From Desulfobotulus mexicanus (GTDB taxonomy: Bacteria > Desulfobacterota > Desulfobacteria > Desulfobacterales > ASO4-4): a stretch of DNA of 64,000 nt. Under the pieces are notes generated by a model. It was not told the origin of the DNA, did no database searches, and saw only the letters and a program-made list of their open reading frames with translations. The position numbers were made by a program, and so were the translations under genes. Location of the stretch: positions 205,090-269,089 of the forward strand of contig NZ_VDMB01000002.1 of the NCBI RefSeq assembly GCF_006175995.1. Reading direction: 5' to 3'. Shown here piece by piece: positions 38,170-47,619 of this stretch (its first letter is position 1; every line of letters starts with the position of its first letter).

Positions 38170-38991
38170 ATGGAAGTTCTATATTTTCCTTTTTTGAATG
38201 TGAACGCCCTTTCCATAGGCTGTATCCGTTCCTTTGCTCCCAGAGTCCACATCCTTAAAGGCCTGGAGTCTGCCCTTTTTCCGCCCACCCTTGAAGCCAT
38301 GCAGGAAGGCTGGCTGATTCCCATAAAACCTAAAGGGCTGGATTTTGATCTTTTGTCAGCCATGGCTGCAAGTCTGGAGGAGAGGGCTGGGTTTCTCGGT
38401 AAAGAGGGCTTGGGACATTTTTTTTCAAAAAAAGAAGAGTCCGTGCCTGACCCCCATATTCTGGCCAGACAGATACGTGGCGAAGTGTCTGTTGGTACTG
38501 TTGTGGAAAAAAAAGATGAATCCCTTGCCATGGCTGCTTTTTTTTTAATGAAGGCCGAAGCCTTTGACAGGGAGAATCAGGAGCTGGAAGAAGATTTTCG
38601 GAAGGTTGCATCCGCAGGCAGGAATATGCTGGCGGGTCTTATGGGGGAAAGCACCGGTGAAAATATAGTCAGGGATGGGGAGAAGCCGGTTCTCTGTCGG
38701 ATGGAAGAACGGATACGTTTCTGGCTGCGCCTCTTCCTTGCCTGTGAAAAGGCTCCTTTTTTCTGGGTGACGGATCTGCCAGGAGCAGAAGAAATTCTGG
38801 AAGGTATTTTTTCTGGCAAAATCCATAGAATGGACAGGCCACCTGAAGATGGTCCGCTTATTTCTGCCAGGGTGAATGGAACCCTGCTTCGGGTTTCTGT
38901 ACAGGAGGCTTTTCCCGGTGAAAAAAAGGCCTTGCATTTTCCTGAGTTTTTATGGATTTTTTGTCTGGATATTCCTGCAATGATGGGGTAA
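38170..38991 (+). CDS. hypothetical protein downstream of the CysK-CysS fusion
   Basis: 273 aa. Begins MEVLYFPFLNVNALSIGCIRSFAPRVHIL. No signal peptide or clear membrane segment; a helical, Glu-rich middle (residues about 120-160). I know no function. AAGGAG precedes the ATG and the gap to the fusion gene is 20 bases, so it is likely co-expressed and could share its pathway. Confidence 0.75.
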   Translation: MEVLYFPFLNVNALSIGCIRSFAPRVHILKGLESALFPPTLEAMQEGWLIPIKPKGLDFDLLSAMAASLEERAGFLGKEGLGHFFSKKEESVPDPHILARQIRGEVSVGTVVEKKDESLAMAAFFLMKAEAFDRENQELEEDFRKVASAGRNMLAGLMGESTGENIVRDGEKPVLCRMEERIRFWLRLFLACEKAPFFWVTDLPGAEEILEGIFSGKIHRMDRPPEDGPLISARVNGTLLRVSVQEAFPGEKKALHFPEFLWIFCLDIPAMMG

Positions 38992-39236
38992 GGAAAAGCT
39001 TCTTTTTGCTGATTTGAAGGTCATCGGGAACAGGTCTTTTTAATAGCGGACTGAAGGTATATTCCAGCTTGACAAAGCTTTAAAAAAGCAGTTCTAATTA
39101 CGGGCATGTTGTTTTAAGGCAAAGTGTCCCTCTGTTTGACAGGTGGTGTCTTTTCCGGCAGGGAAACCCACCATCCCCATAAAGATGCAAGGGCATCCTT
39201 AATTTTTATTTTATTATTTTATAAGGAGTACGGAAG
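38992..39236 (+). promoter_or_regulatory. leader region of the ferredoxin gene with candidate promoter
   Basis: A candidate promoter is TTGACA (39069-39074), 18 bases, TCTAAT (39093-39098). A small stem GATGC/GCATC with a T-rich tail lies at 39184-39197. AAGGAG is followed by the ferredoxin ATG. No gene is seen in this gap. Confidence 0.4.
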
Positions 39237-39428
39237 ATGAGTACCTATACCCCCATCGTTGATGAAGATAAGTGTGTTGGATGTGAAGAATGTGTGGATG
39301 TATGTCCTACGGATGTATTTGAAATGCAGGATGGTAAATCCGTTCCCGTAAATGCTGATGAGTGCCTGGGCTGCGAAAGCTGCCTTGAGGTTTGTGAGCC
39401 GGCAGCCATTGTTATTGAAGGACTTTAA
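39237..39428 (+). CDS. 2[4Fe-4S] ferredoxin
   Basis: 63 aa with two complete cluster motifs: C13, C16, C19, C23 (CVGCEECVDVCP) and C43, C46, C49, C53 (CLGCESCLEVCEP). Each set gives three ligands to one cluster and one to the other. Acidic small electron carrier of the cytoplasm, typical of anaerobes. It stands alone between its own leader and a terminator, and so is probably strongly expressed as a single gene. Confidence 0.95.
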   Translation: MSTYTPIVDEDKCVGCEECVDVCPTDVFEMQDGKSVPVNADECLGCESCLEVCEPAAIVIEGL

Positions 39429-39490
39429 CAGCTAAAAATTTCAGCAGGGTGTGTTGTACTCATTCCCATGCAACTTGTTTAAAACTAAAA

Positions 39491-39526
39491 ACCCGGAAAG
39501 GGCCTGTGGCTCTGCCGGGTTTTTGT
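39491..39526 (+). terminator. ferredoxin terminator
   Basis: ACCCGG (39491-39496) pairs with CCGGGT (39515-39520), with AGGGCC/GGCTCT imperfect inner pairs, followed by TTTTTG. A-rich sequence on the left could also serve the convergent peptidase gene. Confidence 0.75.
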
Positions 39527-39531
39527 TATTT

Positions 39532-40731
39532 TTATGGATTCAAAAAAAGACCGTTTTCATAAATCCGGATACGTTCTCCTGAGTGCAGTACAGCATCCAC
39601 GCATTTGGGCCGGGTATTGACAAGATCCCAGTGCAGGGCGGAATCATTGAAACCCAGAGCCTTTTTTTGATCAGATCCAAAGGATGTAAGATCGCCTGTG
39701 AAGCTGTCCGCATAGGCAGACCCGATGGCAATGTGGCTGTTGCCCCACTCGCCGCCGTAGTTTTCGTCAAAAAGGGTGTTGGCCATAAAACGATTGATCC
39801 GCGAGAACCTTCTGTCTGTCAGGGAAAACTCACCGACCCTGCGGGCACCGGCATCGGTTTCAAGCTGTTTGAGAAGAAAGTTCTCTCCTTCTTCGGCTGT
39901 GGCCTTTACCACTTCTCCACCGGAAAATTCCAGACGAACCCCCCGAACCCTGTGACCGCTGCGGAATGAAACCTGATCCGCATAAAAGACACCCTCTGTT
40001 CCCCGCCAGTCCGGAGATATGAAAAGCTCAAAGCTTGGGATATTATGCCCCGAAAGCCCAAGCCATTTTCTTTGTTCTCCTGCACGGATTTTCAGATCGC
40101 AGGTGTCGGACTGAATGTGGAAAAAGTCCGTATTCAGGCTGTTCAGCCATTTTTTGATGGCTTTTGCCCTTTCAAGGATGCTTTCCCACCGGGCTACGGG
40201 GTTTGCCATATCCAGGAAGCAGGCCTGCAGAATCTGCTGGGTATATTCATCAAAGCCCATATCCGCCTGATGGGCCAGCTCTTTGGTGGGATAGATGCAC
40301 AGGGTCCATCCGAACAGTCTTCTGGCGTCCCTTTCATCCAGAATCTCCTTGAATACTTTACGACTGCGGGCAAAAAAAGCCATACGGGAAGGATCTGTAT
40401 CCGCAAGGTGGGTGAGGGATTCCGGCGCATGGAGAACGATATTTCCGTTAAGACTGGACAAAAGCTCTTTTTCTCCGGGGGCATGGAAGCCCAGCTGGGC
40501 ATCGGAACTTTTTTTATAAAAGTCTTTTTCCATTCTGGGTGAAAGGGCTGTGCGCATAATGGGATGGGCGCCCTTTTCCAGTATTTTTTCAAAGAGTACT
40601 TCCGCCAGGGGAAGGGCCGCTGCATGGTAGCGGAGCATAATGATATCATCTTTGGCCATGGGTTGTGTCCGGGCTGTATCCAGTGCCCAGAGGAGAACTT
40701 CCGCATAGCGTTCCAGAAAGTCTGGCTGCAT
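39532..40731 (-). CDS. M29-family aminopeptidase
   Basis: 399 aa matching thermophilic aminopeptidase (AmpS/AmpT type) throughout. Metal-site blocks: TEGVFYADQVSF, the Glu region GEFSLTDRRFSRIN, HIAIGSAYAD and ALHWDLV with the final His and Asp. SGHNIPSFELFISPDWRG is also typical. It is a cytoplasmic dinuclear-metal peptidase releasing N-terminal residues. It converges on the ferredoxin gene. Confidence 0.9.
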   Translation of the reverse strand: MQPDFLERYAEVLLWALDTARTQPMAKDDIIMLRYHAAALPLAEVLFEKILEKGAHPIMRTALSPRMEKDFYKKSSDAQLGFHAPGEKELLSSLNGNIVLHAPESLTHLADTDPSRMAFFARSRKVFKEILDERDARRLFGWTLCIYPTKELAHQADMGFDEYTQQILQACFLDMANPVARWESILERAKAIKKWLNSLNTDFFHIQSDTCDLKIRAGEQRKWLGLSGHNIPSFELFISPDWRGTEGVFYADQVSFRSGHRVRGVRLEFSGGEVVKATAEEGENFLLKQLETDAGARRVGEFSLTDRRFSRINRFMANTLFDENYGGEWGNSHIAIGSAYADSFTGDLTSFGSDQKKALGFNDSALHWDLVNTRPKCVDAVLHSGERIRIYENGLFLNP

Positions 40732-40770
40732 GAAACACCTTCCTTTGTTCAGGTTTAAAACAGGTTTGAA

Positions 40771-41028
40771 TCAGTGATGATGGTTGTCTTTGAGAAAGAG
40801 ATTGTGGTATTCGTCCTCGGAAAAATGTTTTTTCAGTATGGTGTAAATGGTGTCATGCAGGGTTTCAAGGTCGCGATCCTCAAGGCGGGGCAGAAGGGAT
40901 GCAAGGCAGGTGTCATCGGAAAATTTCTGCAAAAGCCAGGCAATGGTCTCTTCATCGGATCTGCGGTCCAGACCAAAGGCACCAAAGCCTTCATAGTTTT
41001 CTACAAAGGTGTGGGAATGATTTTTCAT
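40771..41028 (-). CDS. small hypothetical protein
   Basis: 85 aa, MKNHSHTFVENYEGFGAFGL then a helical part (SDEETIAWLLQKFSDD, ETLHDTIYTILKKHF) and a His-rich end DNHHH. Function unknown; the His end could bind metal but that is a guess. GGAG lies 6 bases before ATG 41028. It lies upstream of the aminopeptidase gene on the same strand, 39 bases apart. Confidence 0.65.
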   Translation of the reverse strand: MKNHSHTFVENYEGFGAFGLDRRSDEETIAWLLQKFSDDTCLASLLPRLEDRDLETLHDTIYTILKKHFSEDEYHNLFLKDNHHH

Positions 41029-41117
41029 GGGGGTCTCCGGATTTTTTACAATGTTAATTACAGCCCTCAAGCTCCATAAGTTTTTTTGTTTCCACAGAGG
41101 GCTTGATATTTAACTTG

Positions 41118-42140
41118 ATGTCGAATGCACAGATATCTTTTGTGCCTTATCTCAACAGAAGCTACAATGCTTTTTACCCTAAGGCAGAAAAAAGTATGAA
41201 GAAAGATCCGATTCAATTTTTAAAGGATACTTTTTTTCTTAAAGCCGATGACGGACTTCTGCTGCGTTGCCACAGGGCCGTTCCCCCCGGATGGGAGGCG
41301 GGTGGTCCTGTGCTTCTTATTCTGACGGGAAGGGCGGAATGTCTGGACAAGTACGACAGACTCACTGCCATGTTTCAGAAAAAGGGTGTTGCCGTGGTAC
41401 GGAAGGACTGGCGGGGGCAGGGTGGTTCCGGCCGCATGCTGAAAGATGGCCAGAAAGGTCATGTGACAGATTTTCAGCTTTATCTGCAGGATCTCAAAAT
41501 TGTACTCGCCTCCCTTGTCTATCCCATGAAACCCGGCAAGCTTGTCCTACTTGGCCACTCCATGGGATCTCACCTGATACTGCGTCATCTTCTGGAGCAG
41601 CCTGACGGTATTCATGCAGCCATACTGGAATCTCCCATGTTTTCCATCAGCACCTTTCCGCTTCCCTATGCTGCCGCCAGATATATTTTCAGACTTGCAG
41701 GACAAAGAAGCCTTGCAGAGGCCTATATACCGGGAGGCGGTCCCTTCAGGCCCAGTGCTCCTTTTGCGGGAAACAGGCTGACCGGGGATTCAGAGCATTT
41801 TTTCAGGTTTCAGGATTTTCTCCGTCAGCACAGACAGATGCAGATGGGGGCACCCACACTGGGATGGATGGATGCTGCGGATAGTTCCATGGAAAGAATG
41901 TGGAAAGATCTGGAATCGGCAGATCTGCAAACTCCTCTGCTGATTCTTTCCGGTTTGGAAGACAGGGTGGTACATCCCCATGACCATGAAAAGGCCACTT
42001 CTTACCTGCCCTATGCCCAACTTGCATCTTTTAAGGGTGCACGCCATGAGCTTTATATGGAAAGGCAGGAAATCAGGATAAAAGTCTGGAAGAGAATAGA
42101 AAACTTTTTAAATAAAACAAATTTTTTTACTGCATTCTGA
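41118..42140 (+). CDS. alpha/beta hydrolase, lysophospholipase (PldB) type
   Basis: About 340 aa. Serine-hydrolase features: nucleophile elbow GHSMGSH, the oxyanion region LILTGRAECLDKYDRL, KDWRGQGGSGR, and the late Asp/His in GLEDRVVHPHDHEKA and GARHELYME. This resembles lysophospholipase L2/monoglyceride lipase. The start is uncertain: ATG 41118 or ATG 41196 (MKKDPIQFLKD). The 3' end overlaps the end of the convergent SUMF1-type gene by 14 bases. Confidence 0.85.
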   Translation: MSNAQISFVPYLNRSYNAFYPKAEKSMKKDPIQFLKDTFFLKADDGLLLRCHRAVPPGWEAGGPVLLILTGRAECLDKYDRLTAMFQKKGVAVVRKDWRGQGGSGRMLKDGQKGHVTDFQLYLQDLKIVLASLVYPMKPGKLVLLGHSMGSHLILRHLLEQPDGIHAAILESPMFSISTFPLPYAAARYIFRLAGQRSLAEAYIPGGGPFRPSAPFAGNRLTGDSEHFFRFQDFLRQHRQMQMGAPTLGWMDAADSSMERMWKDLESADLQTPLLILSGLEDRVVHPHDHEKATSYLPYAQLASFKGARHELYMERQEIRIKVWKRIENFLNKTNFFTAF

Positions 42141-42981
42141 CTACACGGAAACCGATGTAACTGCGTTTGACATCGGGGTGAAAGGCCATACGGTTGGCAC
42201 TTCGGCTGTGTTCAGGACTTTGGAAAAAGGCCCCGCCCCGGACGACCCTGTGGCTGCCCCGTCTTGAAAGGGGATCTTTAATGTCATTCTCATAGGTGTC
42301 CGTAAAGACTCCGGCCCTGCGACTGAAACTTGAGCGGTTGTTGCAGGCATCAAGGCACCATTCCATGACATTGCCATGGACATCATAGAGACCAAAGGCA
42401 TTGGGTTTTTTAAGGGCTACGGGCTTGATGCTGAAACCATGGGCAGGGTAGGACTGTCCGGAGTTTCCGCAATACCAGCCAGATTCATTTAATACGGGAT
42501 CCAGAGGAATACAGGTGGTTTCGTGGATAGGTCCATTGAAAAAAGCTGTCTGGGTTCCGGCTCTGGCCGCATATTCCCATTCCGCTTCCGTTGGCAGGCG
42601 GTAGCTGCGGCTGCCTTCCATGGCATTGAGCTGCTGGAGGAACTGAAGGGCATCATTCCAGGATACGTTTTCCACAGGACAGTCCCCGCCGCAGGACTGA
42701 GCGGAAGAAGGGGTTGTTCTCATCACATCAAACCACTGTTTCTGGGTGACCACAGTGGTGGAAATATAAAAGGCACGGGTAATGTGGACCGTGTGGAGGG
42801 CTTCATCCCAGTTTCTGCCCTTTTCCGTGGCAGGGCTTCCCATGGAAAAAGAGCCCGGCGGAATAAGAACAAATTCCATTTCCACGCTGTTGATGAAAGT
42901 TCCAGAACCATGGGCCTTGAGACATAAAAGGGACAGGAGAAACAGGCTCTGCAGGATTTTTTTGTGGTAAGAAAGGGGCAT
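42127..42981 (-). CDS. exported SUMF1/formylglycine-generating-enzyme-like protein
   Basis: 284 aa. A signal peptide at about residues 1-25 (KKILQSLFLLSLLCLKAHGS) is followed by a full SUMF1 fold: FVLIPPGSFSMGSP, YRLPTEAEWEYAARAG, GLYDVHGNVMEW and RVVRGGAFF, ending GFRVVRM. True sulfatase-activating enzymes have a Cys pair near the end; here that part reads SANRMAFHPDV without Cys, so it is more likely a binding or structural member of the family. AAAGGAGACAGGAT precedes the ATG. Confidence 0.88.
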   Translation of the reverse strand: MPLSYHKKILQSLFLLSLLCLKAHGSGTFINSVEMEFVLIPPGSFSMGSPATEKGRNWDEALHTVHITRAFYISTTVVTQKQWFDVMRTTPSSAQSCGGDCPVENVSWNDALQFLQQLNAMEGSRSYRLPTEAEWEYAARAGTQTAFFNGPIHETTCIPLDPVLNESGWYCGNSGQSYPAHGFSIKPVALKKPNAFGLYDVHGNVMEWCLDACNNRSSFSRRAGVFTDTYENDIKDPLSRRGSHRVVRGGAFFQSPEHSRSANRMAFHPDVKRSYIGFRVVRMQ

Positions 42982-43232
42982 ATCCTGTCTCCTTTGATTT
43001 TAGTCACTGTTCAGCATATTTTGTCTATGCTAACCTTAATGGTGACAATATGCCTGAAGAAACCTGACGGGTAAAGGTCTGAGTATGCAAGAGGGCAGAA
43101 TGCTATTCCTGTCTTGTATTATTCTTGGTGCTGGAAATTACATCTGGTTTTAGCTTTAAAAAAACGGTATCTTCCAGCATATTATGATTTTTTATGGAGA
43201 GTTATTCTAAAAAACGACCAAGGTAAACTGCT

Positions 43233-44246
43233 ATGCGCCTTCCTTTTATAAAAATGCATGTCTGCGGCAATAACTTTATTTTTGTGGATGAGCTGGGACG
43301 CGATCCCATGCCCGATGCCCTTGTATCGGATCTGGCAAAAAAACTGACGGATCCTTACACTGGAGTGGGGGCAGACGGCCTGATCCGGCTGGGCGGAGTG
43401 AATCCATCTGATTCTTCCGGCATTTCCTTCCGGCTTCTGAAACCGGACGGTTCCGAATCCTTAAGCTGTGGCAATGGCCTTCTGTGTGCTGGCCGTTACC
43501 TTGCGGACCGCTATGGGGTGAAACAGACGGTTTTTCAGACCCAGATTCCCACTGGAAGGCCCGTTGCCGTGGTATCCGGAGAAACCGGTGGTAAACGCTG
43601 GATCCGTGTACCAGCACCTGGTTCCATACCGGATTTTCTTTTTCGTCTGGAACGCCATGAAGATATTGTTACTCCTGAAGGACGTCTTGTATTTAATTTG
43701 CAGTCCCGGAGAAAAGCCCCCTTGTTTATGGAGAACAGCGAAGATGAGCTTTCCTTTGTTGCAAGCCCTGTTTTTGCAGGAGAACCTCACCTTGTGGTAA
43801 GGGATTCTGGTATTGTTCCCAAAGAGAGGGCAGGCTGTCTTTTTCCTGAAATGGATGGTGCTGTGGAACTGCGCAGGGACTGGGGAAATCTTCTGCTCTG
43901 TCGTATGGGAGGACAGATTTCAGCCCAGTATCCGGGGTTGTTTCCTAAGGGGATCAATCTCATGGTGGCAAGATCATCCGGCGGTGGAGAAATAATCTTT
44001 TTCCGATCATTTAAAAGTGGAAATCTCAGGGAAACCATGGCCTGCGGAACTGGGGCTCTGGCATGTGCAGCCGTATTGGGAAAGGGTGATGCCATCCGCG
44101 TTGTACCTGAAATGGCCAGAAGGCATATGGGAGCTTTAGGATATACGATTATTCCCGGAAAAAATGAATGGTATATCTACGGTGATCCGGAACTGATCTG
44201 GGAGGGCATTTGGACTGGCTGTTCACCCTTCCCGGGTGAAGTATGA
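43233..44246 (+). CDS. dapF: diaminopimelate epimerase
   Basis: 337 aa, about 60 longer than usual. It converts LL- to meso-diaminopimelate for lysine and peptidoglycan. Start KMHVCGNNFIFVDE, first catalytic Cys in SLSCGNGLLCAGRYL, second in ETMACGTGALACAA; GVGADGL is also typical. Both acid/base cysteines are present, so it should be active; the extra length is spread over insertions (for example residues 150-185). No good ribosome site is seen close to ATG (AAGGTAAACTGCT). Confidence 0.92.
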   Translation: MRLPFIKMHVCGNNFIFVDELGRDPMPDALVSDLAKKLTDPYTGVGADGLIRLGGVNPSDSSGISFRLLKPDGSESLSCGNGLLCAGRYLADRYGVKQTVFQTQIPTGRPVAVVSGETGGKRWIRVPAPGSIPDFLFRLERHEDIVTPEGRLVFNLQSRRKAPLFMENSEDELSFVASPVFAGEPHLVVRDSGIVPKERAGCLFPEMDGAVELRRDWGNLLLCRMGGQISAQYPGLFPKGINLMVARSSGGGEIIFFRSFKSGNLRETMACGTGALACAAVLGKGDAIRVVPEMARRHMGALGYTIIPGKNEWYIYGDPELIWEGIWTGCSPFPGEV

Positions 44247-44328
44247 CAAATGGCAGGTATGCAGTAGTTATTCAGGGATTTTTTGTTTGTCCATCAATAA
44301 AATGTATCTAACCTTTATTGAGGTGGTT

Positions 44329-45483
44329 ATGCACTTTATCAAGTCAACGATTCTGATTCTTGTAATGCTTGTGTTTTTTATCCCTGAATCATGGGCCGGG
44401 AAGTATCCCCTAACTCCTGTGACAAAAAACGGTGAAAAATGGCGTGTAGGTTATTTGGAAGGCGGTATGTTTCCAGATTATCAGATTATTTTTTTCAGGA
44501 CCGTGCAGGGACTGATGGAGCTGGGCTGGATTAAACCCATGGACCTGCCGGAAACATACAATCCGGATCACAGAGAGGCCTGGCAGTGGCTGGCTGAAAA
44601 TGCCCGGTCAGATTATATGGAATTTGTCAGGGATGCATTTTATACATCGGAATTTAAGGCTGATCAGCGTGTCCGGACAAAACAGGAGCTGCTTGACCGG
44701 CTTAATAAAAAGAAGGATCTGGATCTGATTCTGGCCATGGGAACCTGGGCGGGGCAGGATCTGGCCAATGATGAGCATTCTATTCCCACTGTGGTGGCTT
44801 CCACCAGTGATCCTCTGGGTTCTGGAATTATTAAAAGCGCTGATGACTCCGGATTCAAACACCTGCACGCAAAGATTGAACCTGACAGATATGTACGTCA
44901 GTTACGTCTCTTCCATGATATTACCCGTTTCAGGACCATGGGTATAGTTTTTGAGAACAGTCTTGAAGGCCGGACCTTTGCTGCTGTGGCTGATGCCGAA
45001 CAAGTGGCAAGGGAGCGAGGATTTGAATTGAAAATCTGCCATGCCCGAAACAGTGACATTAGTCTGGAGCAGGCCAATCGGGAGGCCCTTGCATGTTATA
45101 CAGAGCTGGCACCTCAGGTGGAGGCCATGTATATCACTGTCCATCGGGGGGAAAATCTGGGTAATCTGTCTAACCTTTTAAATCCATTATTTAAAAATGA
45201 AGTAGCTACCTTTGCCATGCCGGGATCTGAGTTTGTAAAACATGGTGCCCTTCTAAGTATCGCCCATGCCGGTTTTGCCTATGTAGGCAGGTTTCATGCC
45301 GAGACCATTGCGAAAATATTCAATGGAGCTAAACCTGGAAGCCTTGAGCAGAGGTGGGCGGCGCCATCAAAAATTGCCATCAATTTGAAAACCGCTGAAA
45401 CAATAGGATTCGACCCGCCCTTTGATGTTCTGGTTGCAGCTGATGAAATCTATGATCATAAAGCTGAGGCAGGTAAGCAGTGA
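44329..45483 (+). CDS. exported ABC-type substrate-binding protein (ABC_sub_bind-like)
   Basis: About 384 aa. The signal peptide MHFIKSTILILVMLVFFIP ends ESWA. The mature part has the features of the ABC substrate-binding family with a periplasmic type I fold: VGYLEGGMFPDYQI, LDLILAMGTWAGQDLAN, PTVVASTSDPLGSG and MGIVFENSLEG. No permease or ATPase gene is next to it, so it is an orphan or serves as a receptor. The start 44329 places the signal peptide at the N-terminus with GAGG 5 bases upstream; the earlier open frame overlaps dapF. Confidence 0.8.
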   Translation: MHFIKSTILILVMLVFFIPESWAGKYPLTPVTKNGEKWRVGYLEGGMFPDYQIIFFRTVQGLMELGWIKPMDLPETYNPDHREAWQWLAENARSDYMEFVRDAFYTSEFKADQRVRTKQELLDRLNKKKDLDLILAMGTWAGQDLANDEHSIPTVVASTSDPLGSGIIKSADDSGFKHLHAKIEPDRYVRQLRLFHDITRFRTMGIVFENSLEGRTFAAVADAEQVARERGFELKICHARNSDISLEQANREALACYTELAPQVEAMYITVHRGENLGNLSNLLNPLFKNEVATFAMPGSEFVKHGALLSIAHAGFAYVGRFHAETIAKIFNGAKPGSLEQRWAAPSKIAINLKTAETIGFDPPFDVLVAADEIYDHKAEAGKQ

Positions 45484-45559
45484 TGTTTGTATTTTCTGAG
45501 TAATTACAAGTTGCTCTGTGTACCTTGTTTTGCCATGGAATATGGTTTTTGTGTAATTG

Positions 45560-45952
45560 TTAAGTACATTTTATTTAGAAATTCCAACATTGTAATTTCA
45601 ACAGCTTCGTACCGTGCAAGGCACCCTGGCTGTTTGTAAGTGACGTTGCAATCGTTTCGGATAGAGCTTCGTCCGGCACTCAAGCTATAAACCTAAAGCT
45701 TACTATGAAAACAATCAGATTTTTCAAGCTTGAGTGCCGGAGTGCTAATAAAATCGGCAACTGTCTGAAGTCGGCACCAAGGCAGCAAACTTAAGCTGCC
45801 ATGGTAATACATAAATTTATCCTGCCTGTGCCGACAAGTTTTGCCGATTCAGCACAAGACAAGAAGATCCCGAATAAGATTGCGTCACGGGCAAATAGCT
45901 TGGGTGCCTGTGCATTTGCTTGACGGTTATGGTCTTTAGAAAATGTTCTGAA
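45560..45952 (-). repeat. foldback intergenic repeat, long form with two inner hairpins (copy 5)
   Basis: Same element as copies 1 and 2 but on the minus strand. Decayed ends TTAAGTACA and TGTTCTGAA. The main hairpin is at 45743-45854; read on the minus strand its stems are ATCGGC/GCCGAT and GTCGGCAC/GTGCCGAC, where copy 1 has AGCGGC/GCCGCT and CCGCCAC/GTGGCGG, that is paired changes. A second module TCCGGCACTCAAGCT/AGCTTGAGTGCCGGA lies at 45672-45741. The whole 630-base gap between convergent genes holds only this repeat, the hairpin after it and A/T-rich sequence. Confidence 0.9.
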
Positions 45953-45961
45953 CAGCAGCTC

Positions 45962-45978
45962 ACGCCCTGTTAGGGCGT
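45962..45978. terminator. small hairpin after copy 5, terminator-like
   Basis: ACGCCCT (45962-45968) pairs with AGGGCGT (45972-45978), followed by CTTGTC. The preceding AGCAGCTCACGCCCTG is found again at the right end of the window. The T tract is poor. Confidence 0.4.
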
Positions 45979-46113
45979 CTTGTCATAGAGTAGCTTGTTG
46001 CCAGATTCAGAATCATTCTGAGCACAGACAGACAATGGTCAAATTTTTAAATATTTGAATTTAAAGAACTAAATTTAAGCTGCTCAGAAGTTAGGTTTTT
46101 GTTTGGCAAGGGT

Positions 46114-47619
46114 TCAGATCGGGACAGCTCTTCTTTCAAGTATCAGTTTCCCTATTCTATCCCTTAGAGATCCGTTCATACGGCTCAGGCGATCCAGGGC
46201 ACGGTCTGCGCCGGTTTTTCCGGTTTGCAATACCCAAAGGGGATAATCCAGCATCCATTGATGCTCAAGTTCAAGCCCCTGTGCAGCTGTTTCCACAACA
46301 TCCATGCAAAGATCTTTGACTTTTATTCCATTATATTCGCCGTCCAGTGCGTTTTTCACAGCCTCATTCCGTAAACCCAGAAGATCCGTCCAGCGGTATT
46401 TTTCCATGAGCATGGAAGTCTGCTTAAGATTTCTCAGGAGTCCGTACTGCATTGCACTTGGTGAGATGACAAGGGAGCTTGAAATATTGGATTTATCCAG
46501 TTTTGTCAGATCTCTGTCCGGATAATTGGCACCGGCAGCCCTGCCTTCAAGGTAGCAGAAGCTGATGAAAGGAGCTAAAAATTCTTCAAGCTTATCAGGA
46601 TGATTATCCATGACATCCATGAATTCACTGAGCTCAGGGCCATTGTCCTTAAGGCCGTAGCGTATCCTGCAGTCTGTGTATTGGGTGAACTGATGATCAA
46701 CCAGATGCCGGATATCCGGACTGATTATTTTTTTGTCCTTGTGGAAAAAAGATTTTCCCTGACATGGTCCGGACTTTAGAAAATCAAGCAGTGGTGGATC
46801 AGAGGGGATCAGATACATGTCCGCAGGGTTTTTGAGGCTGTCGGTTTCTGAGACAAACCACATGCTGGTTCCGGGGCCGAACATCCATTTCAGGTAGTCG
46901 GCCAGATTGTTAAAGGGTTTGGCAGGAGTCTGGTGCAGTTTTTTGTCACCTGCCATTTTTGAACAATCCATTTGCTTTGGCCAGATGGTGAGTCTGTTTT
47001 CCTTGAAGCCTGCAATTTTGCCTGCCTCAAAGGGACTGTTGGCATAGAGGGCTACAAAGGCTGGCGCAAGACCCAGAAGACAATTGAGTCCTGTTACGGC
47101 ATTCCCGAGCTCTGTTTCAGTGCTTGGGCTGTTTTGCGCTTTGGCATCAAATCCGGCCATGTGGTTCCATCCGCGGTAACCCGTCTGGTATTCATAAATG
47201 GAACGTGGTGCCCGCACAGAGCTGTAAAATGTCTGGTTTATTTTGACATCAGGATGCTCGCTGAAGTTTATCACCATGGCTTTTTCCCGCTCCAGGGCTG
47301 CGAAAATATCCTTAAGCTCCAGATTGATCAGGCTGTGAAGCTGATTTAAACAGTCTTTTTCCTGCCTGACAGGTCCAAGGGAACTCTCAAGGTTGTTGAA
47401 ACCATTGTCAATGGAGTGCAGGCCCTGCTCAAATTTCAGTCCATAGTCCCTGCCATGATATGCAAGCAGTTCTCCCTTTTGCCCCCTTAATTCTCTGATC
47501 TGCTGAAGATTGCGGAAAAACGTACCCACAGGATGGGTCTCAGTCGTCCGGATATGGGCTGTGGGCATCTCAAGCTCCACACCAATGCAGGGAAAAACAG
47601 TGGATTCATCCATGGTCAT
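46114..47619 (-). CDS. GCS2-type carboxylate-amine ligase-like protein
   Basis: 501 aa. Starts with IGVELEMPTAHI, the metal-binding GVELE motif of the glutamate-cysteine ligase family 2, and later has the MVINFSEHPD and GLAPAFVALYANSPFEAG blocks. These ATP-dependent enzymes make gamma-glutamyl or related amide bonds. The substrate is unknown. The start overlaps the stop of the MFS gene (ATGA), so it is coupled to it and to alr. It is larger than YbdK (about 370), with extra C-terminal helices. Confidence 0.7.
   Translation of the reverse strand: MTMDESTVFPCIGVELEMPTAHIRTTETHPVGTFFRNLQQIRELRGQKGELLAYHGRDYGLKFEQGLHSIDNGFNNLESSLGPVRQEKDCLNQLHSLINLELKDIFAALEREKAMVINFSEHPDVKINQTFYSSVRAPRSIYEYQTGYRGWNHMAGFDAKAQNSPSTETELGNAVTGLNCLLGLAPAFVALYANSPFEAGKIAGFKENRLTIWPKQMDCSKMAGDKKLHQTPAKPFNNLADYLKWMFGPGTSMWFVSETDSLKNPADMYLIPSDPPLLDFLKSGPCQGKSFFHKDKKIISPDIRHLVDHQFTQYTDCRIRYGLKDNGPELSEFMDVMDNHPDKLEEFLAPFISFCYLEGRAAGANYPDRDLTKLDKSNISSSLVISPSAMQYGLLRNLKQTSMLMEKYRWTDLLGLRNEAVKNALDGEYNGIKVKDLCMDVVETAAQGLELEHQWMLDYPLWVLQTGKTGADRALDRLSRMNGSLRDRIGKLILERRAVPI

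Noticed and set aside
41103-41118. TTG start of the alpha/beta hydrolase at 41103
   Set aside because: No ribosome site; ATG 41118 or 41196 is preferred.
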